Of a stretch of DNA of 64,000 bases, positions 45,419-56,211 are shown in pieces. The notes under the pieces are model-generated. The model was given only the letters and a program-made list of their open reading frames with translations, ran no database searches and had not been told where the DNA came from. Numbering within the stretch: the first letter of the stretch is position 1; each line of letters opens with the position of its first letter. This DNA comes from an uncultured Caulobacter sp. (GTDB lineage Bacteria; Pseudomonadota; Alphaproteobacteria; Caulobacterales; Caulobacteraceae): NCBI RefSeq assembly GCF_947036865.1, contig NZ_CAMQSF010000016.1:1-64000 (forward strand), read 5' to 3'. Made by a program: the position numbers and the translations under genes.

Positions 45419-46522
45419 ATGAAGATCCTGGGATTCATGACCGGCACCTCCCTCGACGCGGTCGACATGGCGGTGCTCGAAACCGACGGCGAGGACATCC
45501 AGGCCTTCGGGCCGGCGGGCGAGCGCAAGTTGCGCGATGAGACGCGCGATCTGCTGCTGGTCGCCACCGAGGTCGCCCGGGGCTGGCCCCGCGACAAGCC
45601 CGCGCCCGACATCTTCGCCGAGGCCGCTCGCGCCGTCGCCGACGAGCACCTGCATGCCGCCGGGAGCTTCCTGGCCGAGCACGGCCTGACCTGGGACGAC
45701 TTCGACCTGCTGGGCGTCCATGGTCAGACGGTGCTGCACGAGCGGCCGACGCCGGAGCGGATCGGCCGGACCGTGCAGTTGCTCGACGCCGAGCGCCTGG
45801 CCAAGGTCTCGGGCCGACCCGTGGCGTTCGACTTCCGCACCGCCGATGTCGCGGCGGGCGGGCAGGGCGCGCCTCTGGCCCCGATCTATCACGCCGCCCG
45901 CGCCCGGGCCTCGGGCCTGGCCGCCCCGGTGGCCGCGCTGAACATCGGCGGCGTCGCCAATATCACGCTCATTGGCGAGGGCGACGACTTGCTGGCCTTC
46001 GACACCGGTCCGGGGAACGGCATGATCGACCTGATGCTGCAGGAGCGGGGTCTGGGGCGTTTCGACGAAAACGGCCGCCTGGCCGCCGCCGGCCGGGTCG
46101 ACCGGGCGATCCTCGAGGCCTTCCTCGCCAGCGACTATTTCGCCGGCCCAGCGCCCAAGTCGCTGGACCGCTACGACTTCCCGCTGGACCTAGTGGAGCC
46201 GCTGTCGGCCGAGGACGCCGCCGCCACCCTGGTGGCCTTCACCGCCGAGGCGGTGATCAAGGCCTTCGAGCATGGCGCGCGGCCCAGCGCCCTGATCGTC
46301 TGCGGCGGCGGCCGGCGCAATCCGCAGATCATGCGCGCCTTGTCCGAGCGCGCCCCGATCCCGGTTCGGACCGCCGAGGACTACGGCTGGCGCGGCGACA
46401 GCATCGAGGCCGAGGCCTTCGCCTACCTCGCCGCGCGGACGGCGCGCGGGTTGCCGATCAGCTTTCCCGGCACCACCGGCGTTAAGGCGCCGATGACGGG
46501 AGGGCGGATCATAGAGCCTTAG
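45419..46522 (+). CDS. anmK: Anhydro-N-acetylmuramic acid kinase
   Basis: 367 aa from ATG 45419; a GTG six codons upstream is also possible. It phosphorylates and hydrolyses anhMurNAc in peptidoglycan recycling. Motifs: FMTGTSLDAVDMAVLE, GVHGQTVLHERP, FDFRTADVAAGGQGAPLAP, NIGGVANITLI, FDTGPGNGMIDL and VCGGGRRNPQIM. It is divergent from tyrS across about 250 bases in which no other gene is supported. Confidence 0.95.
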   Translation: MKILGFMTGTSLDAVDMAVLETDGEDIQAFGPAGERKLRDETRDLLLVATEVARGWPRDKPAPDIFAEAARAVADEHLHAAGSFLAEHGLTWDDFDLLGVHGQTVLHERPTPERIGRTVQLLDAERLAKVSGRPVAFDFRTADVAAGGQGAPLAPIYHAARARASGLAAPVAALNIGGVANITLIGEGDDLLAFDTGPGNGMIDLMLQERGLGRFDENGRLAAAGRVDRAILEAFLASDYFAGPAPKSLDRYDFPLDLVEPLSAEDAAATLVAFTAEAVIKAFEHGARPSALIVCGGGRRNPQIMRALSERAPIPVRTAEDYGWRGDSIEAEAFAYLAARTARGLPISFPGTTGVKAPMTGGRIIEP

Positions 46523-46534
46523 TCTGGGGAGCCG

Positions 46535-46627
46535 AAAACCTCGTCCTTCAACAGGCTCAGGATGAGGTTTTCTAGGGACTGGGCGGTCAGAATAGTCCTC
46601 ACCCTGAGCTTGTCGAAGGGCGAGGAC
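46535..46627. repeat. Palindromic repeat doublet after anmK
   Basis: Two hairpins 23 bases apart: AAAACCTC..GAGGTTTT (46535-46571) and GTCCTCACCCT..AGGGCGAGGAC (46595-46627). Both carry the GAGCTTGTCGA/TCAACAGGCTC loop. The layout and length (93 bp) match the doublet at 59209-59300. Between convergent anmK and ndh, so it may act in place of a terminator. Confidence 0.85.
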
Positions 46628-46651
46628 GGGCCCGCCATCCCGTCGCTCATC

Positions 46652-47935
46652 TCAGTGCAGCTTCAGGCGGCCAGACACACGCTCTTGCAGCAGCCTCGCC
46701 AGGGCCAGGGTCGCCGTGCGCCAAACGCCCAGGATCGCCCGGTGGTGGTCCAGGTGCAGCGACATGTAGGCCCACTTGGCCAGCAGGCCCTCGATGAAGA
46801 AGTTCGGCCCGCCCAGACCGCCCATCAGCGCCCCGACTCCCTTGTGGTCGCCCAGCGACACCAGCGAGCCGAAGTCGCGATAGACGAACGGCGCGGCGAC
46901 TCGCCCCTGGTTCAAGCGCGCGACGAGCACGCGTTCCAGATAGCTGGCTTGCTGGTGCGCCGCCTGGGCGCGCGCGGGAACGAGCTTGCCGTCCTTCCAC
47001 GGCGCGGCGGCGCAGTCGCCCAGCGCCCAGACGTCGGGCGACGAGGTCTCCAGCCGCTCATTGACCACGAACTGGTTGCCGGCGTTGATGTCGAGGCCAA
47101 AGGCCTTGTTGCCCTCGGCCGCCTTGATCCCGGCGGCCCAGACGATCAGGTCGGCGCGCAGCACGCCCTGGCTGGTCTCCAGGCGGTCGGGATGCACGGC
47201 CAGCACCTTGGCGCCGGTCTTGACCGCCACGCCCTTGCGCTCCAGGGCCAGCGTCGCCTTTTCCGCGATCTTCGCCGGCAAGCCGTTCAGAATGCGCGGC
47301 GCGGCCTCGACGACGGCGATGTCCAGGCGGAAGCGCTGCTCGTCGCCCAGGCTGCCCAGCAATTCCCGATGCGCCTCGATCAGTTCGGCCGCCAGCTCGA
47401 CGCCGGTCGCGCCGCCGCCGACGATGGCGACCCGCATGATCCGGTCCTCGGCGAACGAGGCCTTGGTGAACGCCGCCAGCAGCCGCGCGTGAAAGGCTTC
47501 GGCGTCCTCGGTTCGCTCCAGCAGGTGGGCCTGCTCTGCGCCCGGCGTGCCGAACAGGTTCGAGCCCGAGCCGATCGCCAGCACGCCGAAGGTGAAGCTG
47601 ACGGCGCGCTCGGGGACCAGCACCTGGCCGTCCTCGCCGGTGATCGCCTTCAGGGTCAGGCGCTTGGCGACGGGATCGAAGGTCGCCAGATCGCCGAGCA
47701 GGAAGTTGAAGCCGTTCGAGCGGCCCAGGATCGAATAGGAGATCCCCTCCTGATGGACGTCCAGGGTCCCCGCCGCCACTTCGTGCAAGGTCGGCTTCCA
47801 GATGTGGAAGCTGGAGCGGTCGATCAGCAGCACCCGGCGCTTGCCGTGTCGTCCGCCGAGGCGGCGTCCCAGCCGCGAGGCCAGTTCCAGTCCGCCGGCG
47901 CCGCCGCCGACGATGACGATGTCGTAGTGCATCAC
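46652..47935 (-). CDS. ndh: Type II NADH dehydrogenase (NDH-2 family)
   Basis: 427 aa flavoprotein oxidising NADH without proton pumping. FAD-binding GGGAGGLELASRL near residue 10, NAD-binding VAIVGGGATGVELAAEL near 165, and VWALGDCAAAPW in the second FAD motif. The C-terminal amphipathic segment (WAYMSLHLDHHRAILGVWRTATLAL) is a likely membrane anchor. An imperfect palindrome 15-30 bases before its ATG may be an operator. Confidence 0.93.
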   Translation of the reverse strand: MMHYDIVIVGGGAGGLELASRLGRRLGGRHGKRRVLLIDRSSFHIWKPTLHEVAAGTLDVHQEGISYSILGRSNGFNFLLGDLATFDPVAKRLTLKAITGEDGQVLVPERAVSFTFGVLAIGSGSNLFGTPGAEQAHLLERTEDAEAFHARLLAAFTKASFAEDRIMRVAIVGGGATGVELAAELIEAHRELLGSLGDEQRFRLDIAVVEAAPRILNGLPAKIAEKATLALERKGVAVKTGAKVLAVHPDRLETSQGVLRADLIVWAAGIKAAEGNKAFGLDINAGNQFVVNERLETSSPDVWALGDCAAAPWKDGKLVPARAQAAHQQASYLERVLVARLNQGRVAAPFVYRDFGSLVSLGDHKGVGALMGGLGGPNFFIEGLLAKWAYMSLHLDHHRAILGVWRTATLALARLLQERVSGRLKLH

Positions 47936-47949
47936 CGCCTCGCTTGATA

Positions 47950-47965
47950 TTCATCAATTGGTGAA
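47950..47965 (-). promoter_or_regulatory. Imperfect palindrome upstream of ndh
   Basis: TTCATCAATTGGTGAA, a 16-base palindrome broken at one pair, in an AT-rich stretch that stands out from the GC-rich surroundings. It looks like a dimeric repressor operator; the regulator is unknown. Confidence 0.4.
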
Positions 47966-47989
47966 AATATAGGCGAGCATCGTTCAACG

Positions 47990-48016
47990 AAAAAGGCCTC
48001 CCGGAGGGGAGGCCTT
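47990..48016 (-). terminator. Intrinsic terminator of the alpha/beta hydrolase gene
   Basis: Minus strand AAGGCCTCCC, CTCC loop, GGGAGGCCTT, then TTT, starting 10 bases after the hydrolase stop. Confidence 0.9.
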
Positions 48017-48025
48017 CTGAAACGT

Positions 48026-48676
48026 CTAGATCGGGTTTTCCGCCAGCCGTTTATCCAAATAGTCGCTGACGCTCTTTTCGACGCTGGGCAGATGCTCGGC
48101 CCAGAAGTGCGTCGCCTTGTCGATGACCTCGTAGTCGATCGTGATGCCCTTCTGGGTGCGCAGCTTGGTGACCACGCGCTCCACCTCGACCGGCGGGGTG
48201 ATGGTGTCGGCCGAGCCGGTAAGGAACAGGCCCGAGGCCGGGCAGGGGGCCAGGAAGCTGAAATCGTACATGTTGGTCGGCGGCGAGACCGAGATGAAGC
48301 CGTCGGTCTCGGGACGACGCATCAAGAGCTGCATGCCGATATAGGCGCCGAAGTCGAAGCCGGCGACCCAGGTCTGGCTGGCGGCCGGATTGCTGGTCTG
48401 CAGCCAGTCCAGCGCCGTCGCCGCGTCGGCAAGCTCGCCGATGCCGCTGTCGAACTCGCCCTGGCTGCGGCCCACGCCGCGGAAATTGAAGCGCAAGGTG
48501 GCGAAGCCGCGCTTCATGAACAGGTGATAAAGCTGCACCGCCACCGGATGGTTCATGTGACCGCCGGCCTTGGGGTGCGGGTGCAGGATCAGCGCGATCG
48601 GCGCCGTTTCGGTCTTGCCCGGCGAATAGCGACCTTCGATCCGGCCGGACGCGCCGGTCAAAATCACATCAGGCAT
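48026..48676 (-). CDS. Alpha/beta hydrolase with Asp in place of nucleophile Ser
   Basis: 216 aa, COG2945-type hydrolase. LILHPHPKAGGHMNHPV, FNFRGVGRSQGEFD and LASGSADTITPP are family features. The nucleophile elbow, GFSFG in relatives, reads G106-F-D108-F-G110. The acid (D157) and His (H190 in KATHFW) remain. Asp nucleophiles occur in dehalogenases and epoxide hydrolases, so a changed chemistry is possible, or loss of activity. Substrate unknown. It is 181 bases from iscR, transcribed away from it. Confidence 0.85.
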   Translation of the reverse strand: MPDVILTGASGRIEGRYSPGKTETAPIALILHPHPKAGGHMNHPVAVQLYHLFMKRGFATLRFNFRGVGRSQGEFDSGIGELADAATALDWLQTSNPAASQTWVAGFDFGAYIGMQLLMRRPETDGFISVSPPTNMYDFSFLAPCPASGLFLTGSADTITPPVEVERVVTKLRTQKGITIDYEVIDKATHFWAEHLPSVEKSVSDYLDKRLAENPI

Positions 48677-48732
48677 ATCGTCCCTTTCCGCTGGCGGCGG
48701 TCCGGATCCGGCCTTTTTCCGGCCCGGAATAC

Positions 48733-48761
48733 TTGACCACCGCGCTTGGTCTTCCTAAATC
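48733..48761 (+). promoter_or_regulatory. iscR-suf operon promoter
   Basis: TTGACCA (48733-48739), 14 bases, CCTAAATC (48754-48761) fits the Caulobacter sigma-73 pattern at most positions. The sequence ATACTTGAC (48729-48737) overlapping the -35 equals one half of the E. coli IscR type 1 site, which hints at autoregulation, though no second half at the standard spacing is seen. Confidence 0.6.
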
Positions 48762-48857
48762 GCCAACCGCGCGGCGGGCCGACGGCCCGCGCGCGAAGTC
48801 GCGGCTTGTAGCACACGCAAAAGCCGATGCGCGCGGAATCTGCAAGGGGTAAGGCTC

Positions 48858-49319
48858 ATGCGCCTGAGCACCAAAGGGCGATACGCGGTCATGGCGATGA
48901 CCGACCTGGCCAAGCGCCAGGACGAGAGCGAGGGCCGCGCCGTGGCCCTGGCCGAGATCGCCGCGCGCCAGCAGATCTCGCTGTCCTATCTGGAGCAGCT
49001 GTTCGCGCGTCTGCGCCGCAAGGGTCTGGTGATCAGCGCCCGCGGGCCAGGCGGCGGCTATCGCCTGGCCAAGGCCTCGGCCGAGACCTTCATTTCCGAC
49101 ATCGTGCTGGCGGTCGACGAGCCGCTGCGCGCCACGCGCTGCAACTTCACCAAGGGCCAGGCCAAGGGCTGCATGGCCGGGGGCGAGCGCTGCATGACCC
49201 ATGGCCTGTGGGAAGAGATGGGCCGCCAGATCCACGGCTATCTGGCCAGCGTCTCGGTCGCCGACGTGCTGGCGGGCGAGCTGCGACCCTCGCGTCCTCT
49301 GGAGATCGCGGCCGAGTGA
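48858..49319 (+). CDS. iscR: Iron-sulfur cluster regulator IscR (Rrf2 family)
   Basis: 153 aa. N-terminal winged helix MRLSTKGRYAVMAMTDLA..ISLSYLEQLFARLRRKGLV..RGPGGGYRLAK. Cluster ligands C95, C105, C112 and H115 lie in RCNFTKGQAKGCMAGGERCMTHG. Holo-IscR represses Fe-S genes; apo-protein relieves this. It heads the suf operon and its TGA overlaps the GTG of iscS. Confidence 0.95.
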   Translation: MRLSTKGRYAVMAMTDLAKRQDESEGRAVALAEIAARQQISLSYLEQLFARLRRKGLVISARGPGGGYRLAKASAETFISDIVLAVDEPLRATRCNFTKGQAKGCMAGGERCMTHGLWEEMGRQIHGYLASVSVADVLAGELRPSRPLEIAAE

Positions 49320-50454
49320 GCACGCCCCGCGCCTCGATCTATCTCGACTACAACGCCACCGCGCCGCTGCGGCCGGAGGCGAAGGACGCGCTGCTGCGCG
49401 CCTTGGAGAGCCCGGCCAACCCCTCGTCGGTCCACGCCGCCGGCCGCGCCGCCCGCGACGTCGTCGAGCGCGCCCGGGCCGAGGTCGGCGCCTTGGTCGG
49501 CGTGCCCGCCGGCTCCGTCACCTTCGTCAGCGGCGGCACCGAGGCCAACGCCCTGGCCATCGACAGCGCCAAGGCCGCCGGCGTCGAGCGCATCATCCTC
49601 TCCGCCATCGAGCATGACGCGGTGACCGAGACCGCCAAGGCCTCTGGCCTGCCGGTCGAGGTCCTGCCTGTGGACAGCCATGGCGTCGCTGACCTTGGCT
49701 GGCTGGCGCAAGCGCTTGAAAGGCCGGGCAAGACCCTGGTCTGCCTGATGCTGGCCAACAACGAGACCGGCGTCATCCAGCCTGTGGATAAGGCCTCCGC
49801 CCTGGTCCGGGCCGCCGACGGCTGGCTGCATGTCGACGCCGTCCAGGCCGCCGGCAAGATCGCCATCGACTTCTCCGGTCTGGGCGCGGACACCATGGCC
49901 CTGTCGGCCCACAAGCTGGGCGGGCCGCAGGGCGTCGGCGCCCTGGTCGCCGGGACCCGCGCCACCGTCACCCGCCGCCTGCATGGCGGCGGTCAGGAGC
50001 GCGGCCGCCGGGCGGGCACCGAGAACGTGGCCGGCATCGCCGCTTTCGGCGTCGCCGCCAAGTTGGGGCGGGAAGGCCTTGCCGCGATGGCCGAACAGGC
50101 TCAATGGCGCGACACCCTGGCCGAGCGACTGAAGGCGGAAGGCGCGATTGTCCTGAGCGAAGGCGTTGAACGCCTGCCGCAAACCCTGTGTTTCGCCGGC
50201 CAGGGCTTCGGCTCCGAGGTCCAGGTCATGACCATGGACCTGGCCGGGATCATGGTCAGCGCCGGCAGCGCCTGCTCGTCGGGCAAGGTCAAGGCCAGCC
50301 GCGTCGTGGAAGCCATGGGCCGCGCCGATCTCGCCCCGTTCGCCCTGCGTATCAGCGGCGGCTGGGCGAGTACGGAAGACGATTGGATCAAGTGCGGCGA
50401 CGCCTGGCTCGCCGCCTGGAAGCGGATCGGCGCCCGGCGCCGGGAGGTGGCGTA

Positions 50455-50455
<1 letters not shown>
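49316..50455 (+). CDS. iscS: Cysteine desulfurase (IscS/NifS class)
   Basis: 379 aa PLP enzyme releasing sulfur from cysteine. [14 protein letters not shown] start, [38 protein letters not shown] with the PLP Lys, and GSACSSGK with the persulfide Cys. GTG at 49316 overlaps the iscR stop. It is a second desulfurase besides sufS in the same operon, which is typical for Caulobacter-type suf clusters. Confidence 0.95.
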
Positions 50456-51920
<1,465 letters not shown>

Positions 51921-51924
<4 letters not shown>

Positions 51925-52302
51925 CCACGGTCACCCTCTATCAGCCCGTTGGCCTGGAGGAGCTGCAGGATATCCGCGCCGCGGATTGGAAAGCCTTTCC
52001 GCCGCACGATATCGACCAGCCCATCTTCCGCCCCGTCACCGACGAGGCCTTCGCGGCCCAGTTGGCCCGTGACTGGAACGCGGCCCATACGACCTATCGG
52101 CGCGGCTACATCGTGCGGTTCGAGGTCGCCAAGGCGTTCCTCGATCAGTATGAGCAAAGGGTTTCGGGCACGCCGGGCCACGAGGAATACTGGATCCCGC
52201 CCGAGGATCTTCCGCTCTTGAACGCCGCCCTCCAAGGCCAGATCGCCGTCGCCGGCACCTTCGCCGACCGCGAGGCGGAATACAGAAAAATCAACGAGAC
52301 CC

Positions 52303-52310
<8 letters not shown>
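51921..52310 (+). CDS. Unknown protein of the 'ADP-ribosylation/crystallin J1' annotation class inside suf operon
   Basis: 129 aa, no signal or membrane segment. [44 protein letters not shown], then [16 protein letters not shown] and [18 protein letters not shown] resemble a small family databases label ADP-ribosylation/crystallin J1, without tested function. ATG at 51921 overlaps the sufB stop and the end overlaps the sufC start by 8 bases, so it is embedded between two subunits of one complex. A role in cluster assembly is possible but unproven. Confidence 0.75.
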
Positions 52311-53048
<738 letters not shown>

Positions 53049-53052
<4 letters not shown>

Positions 53053-54077
53053 CCCTTTCGATCGCCCTCAAGACCGGCGATCTCTCGGCGCTGCCGTCGC
53101 GGCGTGACGAGGACTGGCGCTGGACGGATCTGCGCGGCCTGCTGAAGACCCTGCCGCCGGCCGCCCCGGCCCATGACGGCGCCGTTCCGGCGGGGCCGTT
53201 CGCGGGCCTGGCCGACGCCGAGACCGTGTTTGTGAACGGCCGCCGCGTGGTGGGCTCCGACGCCGCCTCGGGCGTCGTGGCCCTGCGCTTCGTCGCCCTG
53301 GCCGACAAGGCCGCGCAGGGCGCCAGCCACGCCCTGGTCGTGAAGCCAGGCGAGAGCCTCGTTCTGCTGGAAAGCCACGAAGGTCGCGCCGGGGCTTACG
53401 TCTCCGACGTTATGCTCGACATCGCCGTGGGCGAGGGCGCGTCGCTGGAACGCATCGTCCTGGTCGAGGACGAGGCCGAGGCGGTCAATGTCGTCACGGC
53501 CGAGGTCGCCCTGGCCCCCGGCGCCAAGTTCGCCCAGACCATCCTGACCTCCGGCGCGCGTCGCCAGCGGATCGAGACGCGCGTCGGCCACCCCGGCGCG
53601 CACGCCGAGGTCCGCCTCGACGGCGCCTATCTGCTCGACGCCCAGCGTCACGCCGACCTGACCAGCGTCGTCACCCACGGCGGCCTCGAAGGCGTCACCA
53701 GCCAGCTGACGAAGGGCATGGTGACGGACCAGGCGCGCGGCGTGTTCCAAGGCCGGATCGTCGTCGAAAAGGGCGCGGATCAGACCGATGCGCGGATGGG
53801 CCATCACGCCCTGATCCTGTCCGATAAGGCCGAAATCGACGCCAAGCCGGAACTCTTGATCTTCGCCGACGACGTCTCCTGCGCCCACGGCAACACGATC
53901 GGCGCGCTGGACGACGAGGTGCTGTTCTACGCCGAGCAGCGCGGCATTCCCGAGGCCGAGGCCAAGGCCATGCTGACCGTGGCCTTCGTCGGCGAAGTGA
54001 TCGAGCGTATCCAGCACGAGGGCGCGCGCGACGCCGCCGCCGCCTGGGTCGCCGCCAAGCTGGGGAGCGAGCTGTGA
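53049..54077 (+). CDS. sufD: Fe-S cluster assembly protein SufD
   Basis: 342 aa, shorter than E. coli SufD but with the family C-terminal block HHALILSDKAEIDAKPELLIFADDVSCAHGNTIGALDDEVLFYAEQRGIPEAEAKAMLTVAFV. The start is a TTG at 53049 overlapping the sufC stop (TTGA), which is the only start close to the DEDWRWTDLR N terminus. It is the SufB partner in the scaffold. Confidence 0.95.
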
Positions 54078-55342
54078 GCAACGCCGCGCTGACACCCCCA
54101 TCCCCAACCCCTTCCCCGCAAGGGGGAAGGGGCTTCGATGTCGAGGCGATCCGCGCCCAGTTCCCGATCCTGGCGCGAGAAGTTCACGGCAAGCCGTTGA
54201 TTTATCTCGACAGCGCCGCCAGCGCCCAGAAGCCCGACGTGGTTCTGGACGCCATGACGGGCCTGGCCCGCACCGCCTACGCCAACGTCCATCGCGGCCT
54301 GCACACGCTCGCCAACGAAACGACCGAAGCCTATGAAAAGGCGCGGGAAACCGTCGCTCGCTTTATCAACGCCGAGCGCGACGAGGTCGTCTGGACCAGC
54401 AGCGCCACCGAGGCGGTGAACCTGGTCGCCAGCTCGTTCGGCCTCGGGCTCAACGCCGGCGACGAGATCGTGCTCTCGGAGATGGAGCACCACGCCAACA
54501 TCGTGCCGTGGCACTTCCTGCGTGAGCGCAAGGGCGTGGTCCTGAAGTTCATCCCGGTGCTGGACGACGGCCGTCTGGACATGGAGGCCTACAAGGGCCT
54601 GTTGTCCGAGAAGACCAAGATGGTCGCCGTCACCCACATGTCGAACGTGCTGGGCACGGTCAACGACGTCGCCGAGATCATCCGCCTGGCCCACGCGGCC
54701 GGCGCGCCGGTGCTGCTGGACGGCTGCCAGGGCGTGGTCCACGCCAAGGTCGACGTAAAGGCCCTGGACGTCGATTTCTACGTCTTCTCCGGCCACAAGC
54801 TGTACGGCCCCACCGGGATCGGCGTGCTCTATGGCAAGGCCGAGCGCCTGGCGGCCCTGCCGCCCTACCAGGGCGGCGGCGAGATGATCGGTACGGTCAG
54901 CCTCGACAAGATCACCTATGCCGATCCGCCGCACCGCTTCGAGGCCGGCACGCCGGCGATCCTGGAGGCCGTGGGCCTGGGCGCGGCGATCGCGTGGCTG
55001 AACGGCCTGGACCGCGACGCCATCTTCGCCCACGAGCACGCCCTCTACGAACGCGTCGCCGAGCGGCTGCGCGGCGTCAACGGCGTGCGGATCCTGGGTG
55101 ACGCCCCCGGCAAGGGCGCGGTGCTGTCCTTCACGGTCGAGGGCGCCCACGCCCACGACATCGCCCAGGTGCTGGACCGCTACGGCGTCGCCGTCCGGGC
55201 CGGTACGCACTGCGCGGAGCCCCTGATGCGGCGTTTTGGCGTCACCTCCAGCGCCCGCGCGTCCTTCGCCCTATATAACACCGAGGCCGAGGCCGACGCG
55301 TTCGTGGACGCGCTGGCCAAGGCCCGCAGCTTCTTCGGTTGA
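54074..55342 (+). CDS. sufS: Cysteine desulfurase SufS
   Basis: 422 aa class II desulfurase. The conserved fold starts at FDVEAIRAQFPIL and includes YLDSAASAQKP, VHRGLHTLANETT, SSATEAVNLVA, SGHKLYGPTGIGVL (PLP Lys) and RAGTHCAEPLM (active Cys). The start is GTG at 54074 overlapping the sufD stop. Residues ~7-20 (TPPSPTPSPQGGRG) are encoded by a palindromic repeat that has inserted before the fold. Confidence 0.96.
   Translation: MSNAALTPPSPTPSPQGGRGFDVEAIRAQFPILAREVHGKPLIYLDSAASAQKPDVVLDAMTGLARTAYANVHRGLHTLANETTEAYEKARETVARFINAERDEVVWTSSATEAVNLVASSFGLGLNAGDEIVLSEMEHHANIVPWHFLRERKGVVLKFIPVLDDGRLDMEAYKGLLSEKTKMVAVTHMSNVLGTVNDVAEIIRLAHAAGAPVLLDGCQGVVHAKVDVKALDVDFYVFSGHKLYGPTGIGVLYGKAERLAALPPYQGGGEMIGTVSLDKITYADPPHRFEAGTPAILEAVGLGAAIAWLNGLDRDAIFAHEHALYERVAERLRGVNGVRILGDAPGKGAVLSFTVEGAHAHDIAQVLDRYGVAVRAGTHCAEPLMRRFGVTSSARASFALYNTEAEADAFVDALAKARSFFG
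54101..54132. repeat. Palindromic repeat inside sufS
   Basis: CCCCTTCCCC (54108-54117) and GGGGAAGGGG (54123-54132) form a perfect 10-bp stem inside the coding sequence, keeping the frame. Low-complexity residues PSPTPSPQGGRG come from it. Similar C-rich palindromes lie between genes at 56419-56545. Confidence 0.8.
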
Positions 55343-55346
55343 GGCC

Positions 55347-55688
55347 ATGACAGAGACCGCCACCGCCCTTTCCCAGGACGAACTCAATCGGCTGACCGAC
55401 CAGCTGATCGAGAAGCTGAAGACGGTGTTCGACCCGGAGATCCCGGTCGACATCTATGAGCTCGGCTTGATCTACAAGGTCGACGTTTCCGACGACAAGG
55501 ACGTGGCCATCGACATGACCCTGACCGCGCCGGGCTGCCCGGTGGCCGGCGAGATGCCGGGCTGGGTCAAGGACGCGGTGATGGAGATCCCGGGCCTGAG
55601 GTCCTGCACCGTCGACCTCGTGTTCGATCCGCCGTGGGACCCCTCGCGCATGAGCGACGAGGCCAAGCTGCAGTTGAATATGTTCTAG
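55347..55688 (+). CDS. sufT: SufT / MIP18-family Fe-S assembly protein
   Basis: 113 aa DUF59 (MIP18) protein. DPEIPVDIYELGLIYKVDV..MTLTAPGCPVAGEMPGWVKDAV and VDLVFDPPWDPSRMSDEAKLQL are diagnostic. SufT helps in maturing Fe-S proteins. ATG at 55347 has GAGG just before it and it follows sufS by 4 bases. Confidence 0.95.
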   Translation: MTETATALSQDELNRLTDQLIEKLKTVFDPEIPVDIYELGLIYKVDVSDDKDVAIDMTLTAPGCPVAGEMPGWVKDAVMEIPGLRSCTVDLVFDPPWDPSRMSDEAKLQLNMF

Positions 55689-55689
55689 T

Positions 55690-55792
55690 ATCTTTCCTCC
55701 GATCTTCCCGGCGAATGCCGGGACCCAGGTGAAACCCGGCGCCGTTCCGGATGGATCTGGACCCCGGCATTCGTTGGGGAGGTCGGAAAAAG
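55690..55792. repeat. Palindromic repeat between sufT and sufA
   Basis: Two facing arms, CCCGGCGAATGCCGGGACCC (55707-55726) and the inverse CTGGACCCCGGCATTCG (55757-55773), each with an internal stem, in an imperfect inverted repeat of about 100 bp. The right end supplies the AAAAAGGGAG upstream of sufA. A repeat family distinct from the others here. Confidence 0.8.
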
Positions 55793-55806
55793 GGAGTTCG
55801 AACGCC

Positions 55807-56211
55807 ATGGAAGCCACCGTCTCGCCCCGTCCTCGCCGCCCGCGCCCGAAGGTCGTCACCCTGACCGACGCCGCGGCCGCGCGCGTGAAAGAGATCATGG
55901 ACAAGGCCGACAAGCCCTATGCCGGCCTTCGCGTCGGGGTAAAGAACGGCGGCTGCGCGGGCCAGGAATATATCTTCGAATATGCCGAGACGAAGGGCCC
56001 GATCGACGAGGTGGTCGAGGACAAGGGCGTCACCATCCTGATCGAGCCCAAGGCGGTGCTGTTCCTGATCGGCACCGAGATCGACTACGAGGTGACCAAG
56101 CTGTCCTCGAAGTTCGTGTTCCACAATCCGAACGAGACCGACGCCTGCGGCTGCGGCGAGAGCGTGACGATTCAGCCGGCGGCCGAGGGCCAAATGGAAG
56201 GCGAACACTGA
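55807..56211 (+). CDS. sufA: A-type iron-sulfur carrier (SufA/IscA/ErpA)
   Basis: 134 aa. The three ligand cysteines are in GGCAGQEY and ACGCGES. VTLTDAAAARVKEIM..LRVGVKNGGC and LIGTEIDYEVTKLSSKFVFHNPNE are family features. The N-terminal 18 residues are an Arg/Pro-rich extension. ATG at 55807 has AGGGAG 10 bases upstream within the adjoining repeat. It delivers clusters to apoproteins. Confidence 0.95.
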   Translation: MEATVSPRPRRPRPKVVTLTDAAAARVKEIMDKADKPYAGLRVGVKNGGCAGQEYIFEYAETKGPIDEVVEDKGVTILIEPKAVLFLIGTEIDYEVTKLSSKFVFHNPNETDACGCGESVTIQPAAEGQMEGEH

